Positions 20,226-31,925 of a stretch of 64,000 nt of DNA are shown here, one piece after another. Position numbers and translations under genes: made by a program. Source of the DNA: Locusta migratoria. Taxonomy: Eukaryota; Arthropoda; Insecta; Orthoptera; Acrididae. Below the pieces are notes generated by a model that saw only the letters and a list, made by a program, of their open reading frames with translations, was not told the DNA's origin and did not search any database. The stretch's first letter is position 1, and the number at the start of each line of letters is the position of its first letter. The stretch lies in the NCBI GenBank assembly GCA_026315105.1, contig CM048751.1, forward strand, positions 340,860,649 to 340,924,648. The letters are read 5' to 3'.

Positions 20226-21813
20226 AAAAGTCTTTCACATATGGTTTTTTTACAGCTCTTCAAATGTAAAAAATGATGTAAGTTATGTGCAACAGGGACT
20301 GCTGCACGAAACGCAGAAAAACTGAAGAAGCCCACATTCACCAAGTCCACAATATATTAATATATCCCTTGATGAAGGACAAAACATTTGCTGGTAGTTC
20401 ATGGGCAGCATCTGATACCTGTCCCACTCCTCGGAGAGGGGCAAGGGGTAGTAGTTTACGTTGTGAGCAATGAAAATAATCAATAATGTAACTGGTGGTA
20501 TCATATTGGAAAGTGTGCTCAAGTTCCTCTTTGGAGATTTGCATTTAATTAAATGTAATATTACCTCTATTGAAATACATGTGCACTGTTAGATTTACTT
20601 ACGTTGTTATGCTGTACAGGTTAGAATACGTATGTCATAGTTGTCTGATCACCACACTCCCCCCTACAAATAAAATGTGACTACGGGCCTGCAGCAGGAG
20701 ACTGAAAATACAGTTAATTATATGAGAGTCAGTACTTTCTATTAACACCTGGAGCCATACAGAGGTCTTACTACAGATAATTACAAGATTGCACTGGTAT
20801 AAATTATATCATGAGTGTAATGCTAATCAACCGCATTTCACGAGGAGAACATGGTGACGTGTTTTGGTTGTCATACCTATTTTACAAGTTGCTACGCTCT
20901 GTGAATCACCTTGACACTAAGTTCAAATGTCTAAATCTTTTATTTTATTGGTTTCGGGTATTTTCCCTATTTGGCCAGATACTCATGCATACTTAATCTA
21001 AGTAGGACATCGAGAGAGGAAGGTAGCATGGCCAGCCCCAAATGGGTAAGCGCAGACCAAAATCGGTAAACATTATGTTGAACTTGAAATCTGCCACAGC
21101 CAACTTTAGCACCCTAATAGTGTTAAAATATGCTAAAGTTTACATTCATTCCTACAATCAGGATAAAGTTTGTCACTTTAATATAAACATTTCTGTACTA
21201 CACTTTTACGTCATGTCATTCCTTTTGTTCACCATTTCTAACTTAAATGATAATCAGAAACGAAAAATTTCAATATTTTGTCAGCACTAACCAAGATGAC
21301 AGACTCTTTTACCTTCTAATTCTTCTCGGGCACCAGGACAAGACACTTAAATAGTTATAATGTTATATACTTGATAAGAAAATATAATGCTCGTAATAGC
21401 TTTCAGATTAGTTGGATTTGTCTGCAGCTTTAAGAATATAAGAAAGGCTACTACATTATCCTAATTTTTAACCACAAACCATACTGTGTATTTGTCTTCA
21501 ACCTTCTTTTAATTTTTTTTTTTACATAAACACTGTTCAGCTTTGTCTAAGCTTTTCAAATATTACGTGCAACTACTAGCTTGTCACCAGAGATCTAGAT
21601 TCTTGCCAAACTGATCTTGATTTGCACCACTAAACAGTAGTTTTCCAACAAAACAAAAATATGTCTTCTCACAGTCTGCTAAAAGTCCGCTATATTTATA
21701 TGGTCGTTTCCCCCATCCCAAGAAACCAATACCTAGTGACACCTATGGTATTGCAGGTTGTGGCAGCACCCATGCTTGGAGCTGTGGTACTTTCCCAACC
21801 AAATTGGATGTAG
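20226..21813. other. Intron sequence, no gene seen
   Basis: Mostly AT-rich, unique-looking. Small open frames here have no recognisable family features. Confidence 0.4.
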
Positions 21814-23442
21814 TTATTGTTGTGGTTTTCAGTCTGCAGACTGGTTTGATGCAACTCTCCATGCTATCCTGCCTGTGCAAGCCTCTTCATCTGAGAAAAC
21901 AAAAGGCAACCTACAGCCTATTGAATCTGTTTCTGTCCTTTGTTCTCCCTCTACTAGTTTTACTCCACACACTAAGTTAACAATTCCTTGAAGTCTCATA
22001 ATGTGTCCCACCAACCTACCCCTTCTTTAAGTCAGGATATCCCAAAATCCCTCAACTCCCCAATTCTGCTGAGTACCTCCTTATTAGTCATGTGATTTAT
22101 CCATCTAATCATCATCATTAGTCTATAGCACCACATTTCGAAAGCGTCCGTCATCTTTTTGTCTGAACTTCTTATTGTCCACGTTTCACTCCCATACAAA
22201 GCTACACTCCAGACAAATGTTTTCAGAAAGGACGTCCTCACATTTAAACTACTATTACATGTCAACAAATTTCACTTCTTCAGAAGTGTTTTTCATAGCC
22301 ATTCTGCATTTATATCTTCTTTTACTTCAGCCATCAGAAGTTATCTTGCTACCCCAAATAACAAAACTCATTCACCACCCTTATTGTCTCATCACCCAAT
22401 CTAATTCCTTCAGCATTGTCTGATTTTTTGACACTATCTTATATCCTCCTTTCAAGACACTGCCCATTCTATTTAATTGTTCTTCAAGGTCCTTTGCTGT
22501 CTCTGACAGAAGTACTATGTCATCAGTAAACCACAAGGTTTTTATTCCTCTCCCTGGAATTTAATTCCTTCTCCAAACTTCTTCTTGCATTCCTTTGCAG
22601 CTTACTCAATATACAGATTGAACAACATTGGGGAAAGGCTACAACCCTATCTTACTTCCTTCCCAATCACTGCTACCCTTTCATGCCCTTCGTCTCTAAT
22701 AATTACTGTCTGGTTTTTGCACAAGTTGAATATAACTCTTCGCTCCCTATATTTCACCCCTGCTACCGTCAGAATTTGAGAGTGTATTCCAGTAAACATT
22801 GTCAAAAGCTTTCTTCAGATCCACAAATGCTAAAAATGTAGGTTTCCCTTTCCTTAACCTATCTTCTACAATAAGATGTAATTTAAGTATTGCCTTACGT
22901 GTTGCTACATTTCTCCTAAATTCAAACTGATCTTCCCCAAGATCGGATTCCACTAGTTTTTCCATTCGTCTGTAAATAATTTGTGTTAATATTTTGCAAC
23001 CATGACTTATTACACTGATAGTTCTGTATTTTTCACATTTGTCTGCACTTGCTATCTTCAGAATTGTAATCACTATATTCTTCTTGAAATCTGAGGGTAT
23101 TACTCCTGTCTCATACATGTTGCATACCAAGTGGGAAAATTTCTTCATTATTGCCTATCCGAAAGATAGTTCAAATGGAAAAATCATCTACTCCAAGGGC
23201 CTTGTTTCTACTCAAATCCTTTAATGCTCTGTCAACTTCTTGTTGCAGTATTGTATCTCCTACCTCACCTTCCTCTACTTTGTCCTTCATTTCTAGAATA
23301 CTGCCTACAAGTTTATTTCCTTTGTACAGGCCTTCTATACATACCTTCCAACGTTCAGCTTCTCCTTCTTTGTTTAGTATTGCTTTTCCATCTGAGACAT
23401 TGATATTCATAGCGCTGCTGTTCTTGTCTCCAAATAACTTTT
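21814..23442 (-). mobile_element. LINE fragment, RT and C-terminal half, minus strand
   Basis: Minus-strand frames encode, in order, FGDKNSSAMNINVSDGKAIL (23431 down), the RT block with CEKYRTISVISH, LGEDQFEFRRNVATRKAIL and motif A FLAFVDLKKAFDNVYW (23148-22747), and the C-terminal SVALYGSETWTIR plus NHMTNKEVLSRIGE (22268-22032). Its 3' end shows the GTTTTCAGTCTGCAGACTGG motif also present at 57275. Several frameshifts break it. The fragment ends at 23442 exactly where the piece starting at 28471 would continue, so both look like halves of one copy. Confidence 0.85.
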
Positions 23443-23539
23443 GGCCCACTTTAGATTATGGTAGTAACACTAAAATTGGGCCTTTGCGATTGTCTTTTGA
23501 CAGCTCGAAATTTAAATGAAAATAACAGCTTAACCATAC

Positions 23540-24312
23540 ATCATCTGACACAAAAATTGAGTAACTGATTTTATAGAGGAGAATATTCTCTACAACTTTG
23601 CTCTCTTATGTTTTTTTCATATCTGGTATCGTTTCAGAGATATTTGCAAAAATAATGACGATTTTGGGATATCTGTCTGTCTGTCCGTAACATGTTCCCT
23701 GTTTTTAAGACGAACCGTTCAATCCATCAGCACCAAATTTTACAGACATAATTGTAGGCTGCCAGAGACCAGAACCACCCTTTTTCAAATTTTTCGGACA
23801 AAAAAGACGGTAGTACTAAAAAAGAAAGCCGTTTGTACTATAACTGTAATTGCAAACAAACCATTCATCTGACATGAAAATTGAATAACCTAATTGGTAG
23901 AGGGGAAAATTCTCTACAACTTTGCTCCATTATGTTTTTTCATATCTTGTATCGTTGCAGAGATATTTGCAAAAATTACGGCGATTTGACAATGTTTGTC
24001 TGTCTCTAATGTGTTCCCACGTTTTAGGTCGAACCGTTCAACCGATCAGCACCAAATTTTACAGACATAATTGTTGGCTACCAGAGAGCAGAACTTTGCT
24101 TTTTCACATATTTAGGAGAAGAAATGCGTTAGTAATACCAAAAAAGCCTTTTGTAATGTAATTTTAATTGCCAATAAACTGTTCATCTGACACGAAAATG
24201 GAATAACTGAATTTGTAGCGGAGATAAATCTCTACAACTTTGCTCCCTTATGTTTTTTTCATATTTCGTATCGTTTGAGAGATATTTGCAAAAATAATGG
24301 AGATTTGACACG
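23540..24312. repeat. ~320-bp tandem repeat, about 2.4 units
   Basis: Units start near 23540, 23866 and 24184. Shared blocks: CATCTGACA..AAAATTGA, CTCTACAACTTTGCTC, ATATTT.GTATCGTTT.AGAGATATTTGC, GTCTGTC, CGAACCGTTCAA, CAGCACCAAATTTTACAGAC and TACCAGAGA. Units are clearly diverged, so it is old. Confidence 0.8.
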
Positions 24313-24596
24313 CTCCATTGAATTAATGAAAACAGGGCTGTTCAGAGATGTCACGTGACATTCCTTGCCCAGAACTGTCTCTGGCATACGCCATCTTGTG
24401 TTGCGTATTTGATGATTTTCTTATTGTAACTTACACATTGTCATTTCAGAGCAATGGCGCACTGAAGAATTAACAAAAACACATCATTCTTAGTGCAATA
24501 AATGATAATCTAGACTCTAAAAATGCCGTATTAGCATCAGTTAACAATGGCCAACAATAGTAGAGATTTAAAAACATATCTGATTGTTATCCGTAG

Positions 24597-24664
24597 CATA
24601 GTGGGCAATGCGTTGGACTGTGATGCTGAAGGTCAGTGGTTCCGAAACCACCGCTACCTAATTT
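24597..24664 (+). pseudogene. tRNA-like sequence
   Basis: GTAGCATAGTGGGCAATGCG fits an A box, GTGGTTCCGAAACCACC fits a T arm with one extra base in the loop, and a GTG triplet sits in the anticodon position. The acceptor stem does not pair well. Best read as a tRNA pseudogene or SINE head, not a working tRNA gene. Confidence 0.4.
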
Positions 24665-25044
24665 CTTTTTCCTAAAAGAGTTTCAGACACTCTTATTAAA
24701 TAAATAGAGCTATGTTCTTCAATGTTTAGAGTTGTGCATATGTAAGAATGCTCCATCTATGCGTGTTTGTTCTATTTCATGAACATGCTGTTAAATATGT
24801 GACAACGAATTGAACAATGGTCTTCTGAAGCATATGCACGTAAGCTGGGAGGATACTGTAATATTGAACATTCTGTACAAAGTGCTGATACAGGTAGTTT
24901 TGTATATAAAGGAAGTCCTAGATTTCTGTGGAAAGTGTAGTTCCTTAAATAAACAGAAGGGAAGTGTATACATAGCAACAAATTACCTTTTTTATTTCTT
25001 TCTAAGCGTTTATTCACTATTTGTGGAATATATGGAAAATCATA

Positions 25045-25240
25045 TACATTACCCTAAGGTAGATCCTTCCACTCCTGGGATTGGAACAACTCCTTTTCCA
25101 CTTTCTTAAACCCATATCTTTCCCTTTCTCCTCTCCTTTCTTCCTCTTTTCCTGACGAAGCGACCAACGGTTGCGAAAGCTTGTATGTGTGTGATTTTAT
25201 TTGTGCCCATCGATGAGCCAGTCCTTTTGGTAAGTCATCC
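25045..25240 (+). mobile_element. PLE 3' tail, plus strand
   Basis: CCTAAGGTAGATCCTTCCAC, GGGATTGGAACAAC, polypyrimidine tract, core at 25152-25178 and GGTAAGTCATCCG. It meets an inverted tail of another subfamily at about 25241. Confidence 0.75.
25152..25178 (+). ncRNA. Hammerhead-like core with a different, still paired stem II
   Basis: CTGACGA, A, stem GCGACC/GGTTGC with loop AAC, GAAA. All six stem positions pair (one G-U) although the stem sequence differs from that of the intact copies (GCTGCC/GGTGGC). Confidence 0.5.
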
Positions 25241-25348
25241 GTTGAAAAATTCCTAACAGGAAAAATATACATAAAAAATAGATGAAGTCCACTTACCAGG
25301 CGAAGGAGCACAGGCAGTGATAGCAACAAATTAAAACACACAAACAAA

Positions 25349-25386
<38 letters not shown>

Positions 25387-25605
25387 TGCAAGCTTTCGCA
25401 GCCTAGCTGCTTCGTCAGGCAGAAGGGAAGGAGAGGGAAAAGGGAATGATGAGGGTTTTTTAGGGAGTGGGTAAGGAGTCATTCCAATCCCGGGACAGGA
25501 AAGACTTACCTTGGGGGAAAAAATGGAGGGTAAACAAATGCACACACACCCACACATTTACACAGACACAACTACACTTAGTCAGACATACTGTACAGGA
25601 AGTCT
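25241..25605 (-). mobile_element. PLE 3' tail, second subfamily, minus strand
   Basis: Minus-strand tail with AAAAATTCCTAACAGGAAAA end, a (CA)n run at about 25352-25383, and a core CTGACGA-A-GCAGC-TAG-GCTGC-GAAA near 25392-25416. It lacks coding sequence and abuts plus-strand PLE pieces on both sides. Confidence 0.7.
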
Positions 25606-26550
25606 AAAATCTTAAGTCTTAAATCCTGCCCCGAAAAGAGATCCATCCTTCAGGGCATCCTTCCCACTCCACCGAGAGTGTCTTTCCGCCGCCCACCTAA
25701 CCTCCGTAACCTCCTAGTCCATCCATATGAAATCCCCAAACCACCTTCCCTACCCTCTGGCTCCTACCCTTGTAACCGCCCCCGTTGTAAAACCTGCCCT
25801 ATGCACCCTTCCACCACCACTTACTCCAGTCCCGTAACCCGGAAGGTGTACGCGATCAAGGGCAGAGCCACTTGCGATAGCACCCACGTGATTTACCAAC
25901 TGTTTGCCTGCACTGTGAAGCGTTCTATGTGGGAATGACCAGCAACAAACTGTCCATTCGCATGAACGGTCACAGGCAGACAGTGTTTGTTGGTAATGAA
26001 GATCACCCTGTGGCTAAACATGCCTTGGTGCATGGCCAGCACATCTTGGCACAGTGTTACACCGCCCGGGTTGTCTGGATACTTCCCACCAACACCAATC
26101 TTTCAGAACTCCGGAGATGGGAACTTGCCCTTCAACACATTCTCTCTTCCTGTTGCCCACCTGGTCTCAATCTCTGCTAAATTCTAATTCCCGCCCACCA
26201 TATTTAACATCTTTGCCTCGGTTCTGTGGACAGAGCCTCTGCCTGAAGTGGTATCTCTGTCCAACTTCTTTGGTTTCTACAAATGTATGTCTAGGTGTGT
26301 TTGGATGTGGATATGTGTGAGTGTGTGTGTATTTGTTTACCTCCGTTTTTGTCCCCTAAGGTAAGTCCTTCCACTCCCTGGACTGGAATGGCTACTTTTC
26401 CACTTCCTTAAAACCCGTATCCTTCCCTTTCTCCTCTCCTTCCTTCCTCTTTTTCCCGAAGAAGCGACCAACAGTTGCGAAAGCTTGTATGTGTGTGATT
26501 TTATTCGTGTTTGTCGACGAGCCTGTCCTTTGGGTAAGTCATCCAGTTTG
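25606..26550 (+). mobile_element. PLE fragment with Cys motif and GIY-YIG domain, plus strand, frameshifted
   Basis: The piece begins within the region before the Cys motif and encodes SYPCNRPRCKTCPMHP and STHVIYQL. A one-base loss near 25903 (CAACTGTTTGCC against CAACTAACATGCC elsewhere) shifts the frame, and the nuclease goes on in the frame at 25929-26180 (GMTSNKLSIRMNGHR, FVGNEDHPVAKHALVHGQ). The tail follows to GGTAAGTCATCC; its core at 26456-26482 has CCGA instead of CTGA and one stem mismatch. It is a dead copy truncated at the 5' side. Confidence 0.85.
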
Positions 26551-26645
26551 TTTTTCTTCAGTGAAATCGATGCTTTGCAGCCATTTGTTCATATTTGTTC
26601 TGGGTTGTTCCTTGAGAATTTTACTCAGTTTTTTATTGTCATTGA

Positions 26646-26856
26646 ACCAACACCGTCTGAAGAGATGGCCTGTGCAGTGCCGTGCCACGTCATGTCATGC
26701 AGAGTAGCTTGTGATCGCATAGCTTACTGGCTGGCTTATGGGGCATAGCCCACCGCCTCACAGCAGCCAGCCAGAGCTACACGATTGCAACCTACTCTGT
26801 GTAATGTGACGTGGCATGGCAGTGCACAGGCCTTCTCTTCGGATGGTGTTAGTTGA
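26646..26856. mobile_element. Foldback element with ~95-bp imperfect inverted arms
   Basis: The left arm (ACCAACACCGTCTGAAGAGA, GGCCTGTGCAGTGCCGTGCC, CAGAGTAG) is mirrored on the right (CTACTCTG, GGCATGGCAGTGCACAGGCC, TCTCTTCGGATGGTGTTAGT). Only about 20 bases separate the arms. It has no coding capacity; a MITE or hairpin-type element fits. Confidence 0.75.
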
Positions 26857-27130
26857 ACCGTCTTTCGTTTTCTCTCTTTCGATTGGTTCGTCGGTTTCAA
26901 CAGGTACTTTGTGGACGTTGGTTTGTTTTATCTTATTTTGATCATTTCAGATAACTCATTTCTCTTGTTAGAAAGGGCGTCGAGCTACCATGCTGGCAAC
27001 CCTCTGACCAAGCGCGCTGAGCAACCGCGCCCTAGCAAGTTCTGAACTACCGTGTAACATGTTTGTACATGACAAACTAATTCCTCGCCTATTACGCTAT
27101 GGCAAACAGCTGCAAGAGTAAACCGCGATT

Positions 27131-27382
27131 CTAGAACTATATAAGGCAGGTGTTAGCTAACTAACAAAAATTAGTTTATAATTCATTGTCCTAAGAATGA
27201 CAGTTTTTTTTTTTTTTTTGATAATTTTCGGTGTGCCATATTGCTTTGAAATGACAATGCTTGCTGCATCTATGGCAGGTGTTAGCTAACTAACCAAAAT
27301 TAGATTATAATTCATTGTCCTAGGAATGATGTGTTTTTGATAATTTTCGGTGTGCCATATTGCTTTGAAATGACAATGCTTG
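27131..27382 (+). repeat. 130-bp tandem duplication next to a TATA-like motif
   Basis: GGCAGGTGTTAGCTAACTAA starts at 27144 and again at 27274, with both copies running to TGACAATGCTTG. The first copy has a longer T run. ACTATATAAGGCAGG just before copy 1 looks like a TATA box, but no transcript can be assigned. Confidence 0.75.
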
Positions 27383-27755
27383 AGTTATAAAAACAAAGTC
27401 ATCAAATCCATCCAGGCTATAGTCACTCGTATGAACGCCACATGTACGCTATGTTCGTTACAGCCTATAGTCATTCGTAACCAGTACAGGCAAAGAAAAT
27501 AAACTTTGAACTACCAAGGCATGTTAGTTGATAATATTTTAATGAAAAAATATAATGAAAATGTGGGAGAGATTAAAAGGATAATTCAAAGAGGTAAAAG
27601 TTCAAAACAGTATGTTTTTCAAAGCTAAACTCAAACATCATATAATTTTGGCTGTTTGTTAAAAAAAGGTCAGAAAGAATATTACGTGTGGGGTGCATAG
27701 ATATTACCACAATAGTAAAGTCATAAACTTATCAACATAATTTTTTTATTATACG

Positions 27756-28120
27756 AATATTATAGAGGAAAAAATTCCTAACAGGAAAAATATATGTAAA
27801 AAATAGATGAAGTCTACTTACCAGGCGAAGGAGCACAAGCAGTGATAGTAACAAATAAATAAATAAACACACACACACACACAAACAAATGCTACCTTTC
27901 GCAGCCTAGCTGCTTCGTTAGGCAGAAGGGAAGGAGAGGGAAAAGGAAATGATGAGGGTTTTAAGGGAGTGGGTAAGGAGTCATTCCAATCCCGGGACAG
28001 GAAAGACTTACCTTGGGGGGAAAAATGAGGGTAAACAAATACACACACACCCACACATTTAGACAGACGCAAGTACACTTAGGCAGACATACTGTAGAAA
28101 GCAAAGAAGTTAAACAGAGA
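27756..28120 (-). mobile_element. PLE 3' tail, second subfamily, minus strand
   Basis: ATTATAGAGGAAAAAATTCC terminus at the left, then AGGCGAAGGAGCACAAGC, a (CA) run and a core with CTAACGA (broken). It runs to CAGAGATCTCTG, where an inverted plus-strand tail begins. Confidence 0.75.
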
Positions 28121-28370
28121 TCTCTGTCTACCCCCAAGGTAAGTCTTTCCTGTCCCGGGATTGGAATGACTCATTACCCACTCCCTTAAAACCCTCATCA
28201 TTTCCTTTTCCCCTCTCCTTACCTTCTGCCTGACAAAGCAGCTAGGCTGCAAAAGCTAGTGTTTGTTTGTTTGTGTGTGTGTGTGTGTGTCTGTGTGTTT
28301 ATTTGTTACTATCACTGCCTGTGCTCCTTCGCCTGGTAAGTAGACTTCATCTATTTTTTTTACATATAAT
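28121..28370 (+). mobile_element. PLE 3' tail, second subfamily, plus strand
   Basis: CCCCCAAGGTAAGTC, GGGATTGGAATGAC, polypyrimidine tract, degraded core CTGACAAAGCAGCTAGGCTG, (GT)n and CCTTCGCCTGGTAAG. With the preceding piece it forms an inverted pair meeting at the 12-bp palindrome CAGAGATCTCTG (28116-28127). Confidence 0.75.
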
Positions 28371-28470
28371 TTTTTTTATTATTTAGATTATTGTTTTAGT
28401 CCAAAATGTTTGCAAAAACTTACAAAACTGCAAATCTAAAGTGTGCAGTGAAACAAAACAGTGTGATATT

Positions 28471-29814
28471 TTTATTTTCCCGTAGGTGGTATCTATCTTT
28501 TTCCTAGTTATACATTCTTCTACAGTCTTGCATTTCTCCTCAAGCCACTCCTACTTAGCCAGTTTGCACTTCCTGTCAACCTCATTTTTCAGATGTCTGT
28601 ACTTCCTTTTGCCTGCTTCATTTGATGCATTTTTATATTTCCTCTTTTCAGCAATTAAGTTCAGTTTCTCCTGTGTTATCCAAGGGTTTCAATTAGACCT
28701 TGTCCTTCTGACTAGATGATTCTCTGTGCCCTTCTGTACTCTTATCTCTCAGAGCTACCCATTCTTCTTCTACAGTATTAATTTTCCCCTTTTCAGACAA
28801 TCCTTGCATAATGCTCCTTCTAAAACTTTCAACCACTACTGGTTCCTTCTATTTGTCCAGATTTCATTGACTTAATTTTCTACCTTTTTGCAGTCTCTTA
28901 AGTTTTAACCTACAGTTCATAATCAATATGTTATAGCCAGAGTCTATATCTGCTCCTGGATATGTCTTACAATTTGAAACCTTGAATTTTTAAACCTTTG
29001 GCTTACCATTATAAAGTCAATCACGTATCTCCTAGGGTCTCCTGGAGTCTTTCACATATATCACCTTTTTCCATGATGATTAAACCAACTGGTTGTGGTT
29101 ATTAAATTGTGCTCTGCACAAAATTCTACCAGGTGATCTCTTCTTTCATTCCTCTTTCCCAGTCCATATTCACTTACTACATTTTCTTCTCTTCCCTTTC
29201 CTACTAGCAAGTTCCAGTCCCGCATCACAATTAAGTTTTTCTTCCCCTTTAATGGTCTGAATAATTTCTTTTATCTCATCATACATTTCTTCAATCTCCT
29301 CATCATTGGCAGAGCTAGTTGGCATATAAACTTGTATTACTGTTGTCGGTGTTGGCTTTGTGTCTATCTTTGCTACAATAATGTGTTCACTATGCTGTTC
29401 ATAGTAACTTAACCACATTCCTATTTTCTTATTCATTACCAGACCTACTCTTGCATTAGCACCAACTGATTTTGTATTTATAAGCCTGCACTCATCTGAC
29501 CAAAAATCCTGTTCATCCCATCACTGAACTTCACTAATCCCCACTGTATCTAACTTTAACCTTTCCATTTCTCTATTCAAATTTTCTAGCTTACCTGCCT
29601 GATTGAGGGATAAAACATTCCACATTCCGATCCATAGAGTGCCTGTTTCGTTTTTATTGATGACGACATCCTCCTGAGGAGTCCCCTCCGGAGATCTGAA
29701 TGGGGGACTATTTTACCTCCAGAATGTTTTACCCGAGAGGATGACATCAAAGCTGCATGTCCTCGGGAAAATTAACAGCTGTAGTTTCCCATTGCTTTCA
29801 GCCTTTGCAGTAAC
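28471..29814 (-). mobile_element. LINE fragment, endonuclease half, minus strand
   Basis: The minus-strand frame at 29436-29170 encodes VIQVYMPTSSANDEEIEEMY, the middle of an APE-type endonuclease, followed by GKRRKCSKYG-like text. Lower down it encodes the linker KCKTVEECITRKKIDTTYGK before stopping at 28471. Sequence and order match the copy at 57260-59350, and the break point continues at 23442. The LTR-like element at 29815 is inserted in or at the end of this copy. Confidence 0.75.
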
Positions 29815-30283
29815 TTTTGTGTCCCAGCCTCGTTGCCGCTTTTGTGTCTCATTTCCATCGTAGGTATCGGTGGCCGAGTGGAATGAGACCGACACAGGAA
29901 TAAAGATAGCACGCTGGTGCAGGTACGGAGAGGAGCAGCCAGAAACTAGAAACACTAGAGTAAATTAGAACGAGATATATATTGCACAGAATTTATACAA
30001 TACTTAACTTTTACATAGTACTGCAGAATGTTGATACATAGTTGAGCTAGAGTCCTGCCTAGTGCCTAACTGATAGCCAAGTCTTCACTGGTGCCTATCG
30101 GATTCCGAAGTCTTTACTGGTTCCTAACTCAGTCCCAAGTGACGATGTCGTTCAGTGGTGGCCACGAGTGGCGTTGTAGCAGAGGGCGCTCCTGGCTGTC
30201 GTCGTAAGAACGCCGTGCCGTGCGTGCATGGCGGCGCGCGGCGAAAATAGGTGGCGCGCACTTTGTACTTGTGCGACACCACA
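29815..30283 (-). mobile_element. LTR-like element (probable solo LTR), copy 1
   Basis: A 469-bp element flanked by a perfect 5-bp duplication GTAAC (29810-29814 and 30284-30288). Ends in plus orientation: TTTTGTGTCCC and GACACCACA; on the minus strand it starts TGTGGTGTCGCAC. A second copy at 51794 has the same ends and its own duplication. Boundaries are therefore firm. Size, TG start and 5-bp duplication fit a solo LTR, but the other end is not CA, so a different element type is possible. Confidence 0.75.
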
Positions 30284-31790
30284 GTAACTGTATGGCAAAG
30301 TCATGTTAGCTGATGTTACAAGACCAGCTCAGTCAATCACCCAGACTGTTGCCCCTGTAACTATTGAAAAGACTGCTGCCCCTCTTCAGGAACCACATGT
30401 TTCATCTGGCCTATCGACAAATACCCCTCCACTGTAGTTGCACCTTTGGTATGGCTATCTGTATCATTGAGGCACAGAATAGGGATCATACAGAAGGGAA
30501 AGCTGGGGGCGGCACCGTTGATCTGTATGTTACCAAGTGTTGCGCTCTACGTCATATTGAAAAGCAGTAAACGCGGAACTATAGCCACTTAGTACTTTGG
30601 CTAGAAATGTACTTTTTACGAACTGCAGCTAATCTAACCAAATTTTATGAAAGGAAACGGCTTTTCATTATGCTCTCATCTATTCTGCGCCCTCTTCTTG
30701 CACCTAATTGTAATCCAACGAAAAAAAAAAAAAGGCCTAAATTGTAATACAACTAGAAAATCTACGGTGGAATCGATGAACGTTTTATTTTGTGCTTATC
30801 CCTAGAAAAATCCCAAATAACGCGGAGTTATGTTTGGGAAATTAGTTGTAAACAAGAAAGTGACTTTACAACTGCCAGGTTTTATTTCACAAATAAATTC
30901 ACACAAAATATTGAGTCAGACCTAGCAGTACAATGTGATTACACAGAACTAATGATGTCTGGGCATATATAGAAGTTGTATTTGCTTTAGGAGTATCATT
31001 AATTTACTGATTGGACAAGGGCATATAGAGGAATCTGTCATCCACAGAGCAGGAACAGCAAAAAATAATTAGTCCCCTTCATCTATTTGAAGATCATTCG
31101 TTGCCAACATTAGAACACTATGCCTCCAATGCTGTAAGTAAAATCTTACCTGCCTGCTTATGCACTATTCTTTGTGATTCATTTTATATTATTACCTGCA
31201 ATGTTAAAGTTATAAAATATAAATGTACTTCATTTCGATGCTGTTGAACTGCTGCAGCAACAGCAACAGAGAGAGTTATCGTCAAGAGAAGGAGCAAGGC
31301 TACTTTTAATAATTATGCACACATTGCTCTCATTCGAAACTGATAACATTTAACTTTCACTACACATATAGCGACATTCACTTACTACTCGCCATCTTTC
31401 AGGAAGATGAAGAAACTTATATCCTTATTTGTATTCGAATTATTGTGGCAATTAAGTGCTGAACACCATCGGCCGCCTTTTTTTTTATTGCTATTATAAT
31501 AAAAATGGAACAGCTCCTACTACTGACACACAGTTCTTTCTTTTCACTGCACTGCACTGTACCAAATACTTGTTTACTTTTATGCGGTTCAGGCTGTTAA
31601 AATACACAATTCACAATCAAAGATGGCGCATTACCATGCCACAGAGTAGGGAGTGCTGCTTCTCAATACTGCTTTTCAAGATGGCCAATTCCACGCATGC
31701 GCACTAAATTTTGGAAGACAGACTGCAGCGGGAGTTTCCTTTCTGTATACTCCTTATTCTGTGGTTGAGGCATGTAAGCCACCCGACCTC
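30284..31790. other. Intron sequence, no gene seen
   Basis: Possibly LINE-derived up to about 30560, then AT-rich unique-looking sequence. No supported coding region. Confidence 0.35.
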
Positions 31791-31837
31791 AGCAATTTCT
31801 GTTGTTCATGAGGGTGGACTAGATGTAGATGTAGACT

Positions 31838-31925
31838 TTTAAAGAGATATTTAAATATTGAAGAAAAATAAATTTACAGCTAGATGTAGATTTATTTTTC
31901 CTCAGTATTTAAATATCTCTTTAAA
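31838..31925. repeat. Foldback of 36-bp arms after a (GATGTA) tail
   Basis: TTTAAAGAGATATTTAAATA on the left and its mirror TATTTAAATATCTCTTTAAA on the right, with two mismatches over 36 bp and a 16-base loop. The sequence just before (CTAGATGTAGATGTAGAC) looks like a LINE-type GATGTA tail. Confidence 0.7.

Larger units (their letters stand above)
23443..28470. mobile_element. Composite ~5-kb insertion splitting a LINE
   Basis: Left of 23443 and right of 28470 the LINE sequence is continuous when compared with the related copy near 59130-59180 (GTCTCCAAATA.CTTT then TATTTTCC). The insert holds the ~320-bp tandem repeat, a tRNA-like sequence, PLE pieces, a foldback element and a 130-bp duplication. 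Its ends share only T-rich bases; no clear terminal repeats were found. It may be several successive insertions. Confidence 0.6.

Noticed and set aside
24597..24664. Functional tRNA-His gene
   Set aside because: GTG is in the anticodon position, but the acceptor stem does not pair and the T loop has an extra base.
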